DNA of 64,000 nucleotides. It comes from HKST-UBA178 sp965223815. GTDB lineage: Bacteria; Pseudomonadota; Gammaproteobacteria; Chromatiales; Chromatiaceae. The notes beneath the pieces are model-generated. The model saw only the letters and a list, made by a program, of their open reading frames with translations. It did no database searches and was not told where the DNA came from. The first letter of the stretch is position 1. Each line of letters starts with the position of its first letter. The stretch covers positions 4,588,001-4,652,000 of the forward strand of contig OZ245019.1 of the NCBI GenBank assembly GCA_965223815.1. The letters are read 5' to 3'. A program made the translations under genes and the position numbers. Shown piece after piece: positions 63,043-64,000 of this stretch.

Positions 63043-64000
63043 CTACAACAAAAGCCTACGAATATCCGTCAAGGTTTCGGACAGGACACGAGTAAACCGT
63101 GCCGCTTGTGCGCCGTCGATCACCCGGTGATCGTAAGAGAGCGATAGCGGCAACATCAGACGGGGTAAAAACTCGTTACCATTCCAAATCGGCTTGGTCT
63201 CTGATCTCGAGACGCCGAGTATCGCCACTTCCGGCGCATTGACTATGGGCGTAAAGGCGGTACCACCAATACCGCCCAGGCTCGATATGGAGAAACACCC
63301 GCCCTGCATATCACCTGGGAGCAGCTTTCCGGCTCTGGCCTTGGCGCTAAGATCCATCAATTCGGCAGCCAGTTCCAAGATGCCCTTTTTGTCTACATCT
63401 CTGACCACAGGTACCACCAGACCGTTTGGGGTATCCACGGCCACCCCGATATGAAAATATTTTTTGAGTATGAGACTGCTCTGGTCAGGACTCAAGGAAC
63501 TGTTGAAATCAGGCAACTCTCGTAGTACCCCCACGCACGCCTTCATCAGAAAAGGCAGGAAGGTGAGTTTGATGTCTCTGGCCGCTGCTGCCGATTTCTG
63601 CTCCTTTCGGAACGCCTCGAGAGAGGTTATGTCCGCCTCTTCGAACTGAGTTACGTGTGGCACGTTCAACCAGCTGGCGGAAAGATGAGTGCCGCTGAGC
63701 TTGCGAATACGGCTCAGGGGCCGCTCCTCCACCTCCCCGAAGCGGGAGAAGTCTATGCTGGGCACCGCCGGTAGCTGCAGGGGGCCGGTAGCAGCGCCCG
63801 GGCCACCATCCCTGAGCGCTTGTTTCACAAACCCCTGAACGTCATCCTTGGTAATTCTTTGCTTGGGGCCGCTACCAGTCACCTGAGCCAGAGGCACGCC
63901 CAACTCCCGGGCGAACCGGCGTACCGCCGGACTGGCATGGGGTTTTCTCCCGGAAGTGTCGGTTGGCCGCGTCAATACCGGTGGGCGACGGGACTCTTTT
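63043..64000 (-). CDS. aceF: Pyruvate dehydrogenase E2 (dihydrolipoyl acetyltransferase), 3' part
   Basis: Open to the window edge on the minus strand, so the N-terminal lipoyl domains are missing. Visible are a peripheral subunit-binding domain (HASPAVRRFARELGVPLAQV, near 63880) and the catalytic domain with the conserved SYDHRVIDGAQAARF, where His and Asp act. The order E2-lpdA with E1 presumably beyond the edge is the common gammaproteobacterial layout. The visible domain arrangement fits AceF rather than SucB. Confidence 0.92.
   Translation of the reverse strand, partial: KESRRPPVLTRPTDTSGRKPHASPAVRRFARELGVPLAQVTGSGPKQRITKDDVQGFVKQALRDGGPGAATGPLQLPAVPSIDFSRFGEVEERPLSRIRKLSGTHLSASWLNVPHVTQFEEADITSLEAFRKEQKSAAAARDIKLTFLPFLMKACVGVLRELPDFNSSLSPDQSSLILKKYFHIGVAVDTPNGLVVPVVRDVDKKGILELAAELMDLSAKARAGKLLPGDMQGGCFSISSLGGIGGTAFTPIVNAPEVAILGVSRSETKPIWNGNEFLPRLMLPLSLSYDHRVIDGAQAARFTRVLSETLTDIRRLLL

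Noticed and set aside
1..64000. CRISPR arrays, insertion sequences, integrases and long direct repeats
   Set aside because: None were seen on reading the window; only short inverted repeats were found.

Overview
The window looks like chromosomal DNA of a free-living or symbiotic gammaproteobacterium with moderate GC. The evidence is gene content and order: an ilvI-ilvH-ilvC-pssA-leuA biosynthetic run, rsxABCDGE followed by nth, hda beside a CDP-alcohol phosphotransferase and a DUF2066 gene, purM-purN-DUF3108, fabA, sfsA, prfC and the IbaG-type BolA protein. This mix resembles Chromatiales-like sulfur-oxidizing lineages, but that placement is inference from neighbourhood only. I found no tRNA, rRNA, CRISPR array, transposase, integrase or phage gene. 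Most of the window is core housekeeping DNA with a few accessory stretches.

Layout. 1-672 (+): the end of a nitroreductase-like gene and a small divergent CsrA-like gene. 748-10079 (-): a leftward gene run from ilvI through ilvH, ilvC, pssA, leuA, a family-4 uracil-DNA glycosylase, rimI and prfC to ibaG; a promoter candidate and a strong ribosome site sit in front of ilvI. 10332-14669 (+): DUF4124 protein, MIF-like tautomerase, proS, fabA, cpdA. 14676-17004 (-): sfsA, acylphosphatase, YihY membrane protein. 17218-18867 (+): arsC-like, wrbA, hda. 18878-20566 (-): CDP-alcohol phosphotransferase and DUF2066 protein. 20873-23318 (+): purM, purN, DUF3108. 23349-23870 (-): dCMP deaminase. 24102-26581 (+): lemA and DUF2207. 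26814-27905 (-) mrp, divergent from 28175-30211 (+) metG. 30388-36746 (+): rsxABCDGE, nth, DUF1841. 36909-37430: PqiA-like membrane protein. 37735-43019 (+): livJHMGF transporter genes and a CBS-ACT protein. 43078-43884 (-): DUF2189.

44040-47323 (+) is a tight accessory cluster of seven small genes (arylesterase-like SGNH hydrolase, ABM-family protein, GNAT, gamma-glutamylcyclotransferase-like, small alpha/beta hydrolase, NIPSNAP, PsiE), followed by a secreted GDSL esterase (47762-49123). A minus-strand gene remnant with an excellent terminator lies at 49226-49533. Then come a membrane PAS-GGDEF-EAL protein, sthA, a P460-type cytochrome with a beta-propeller partner (-), a secreted protein with a duplicated six-cysteine module, DUF523, argG, a HerA-like ATPase, a YbfF-like esterase, and lpdA with the 3' part of the pyruvate dehydrogenase E2 gene (cut by the window edge).

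How it works together: branched-chain amino acids are both made (ilvIHC, leuA) and imported (livJHMGF), and a CBS-ACT protein beside the transporter is a candidate sensor. Electron and redox genes (rsx, sthA, lpdA/E2, P460, wrbA) are prominent. No complete new system is proven here; the seven-gene cluster, the CsrA-like paralog, the six-cysteine repeat protein, the P460/propeller pair and the unpaired HerA ATPase deserve the closest look.
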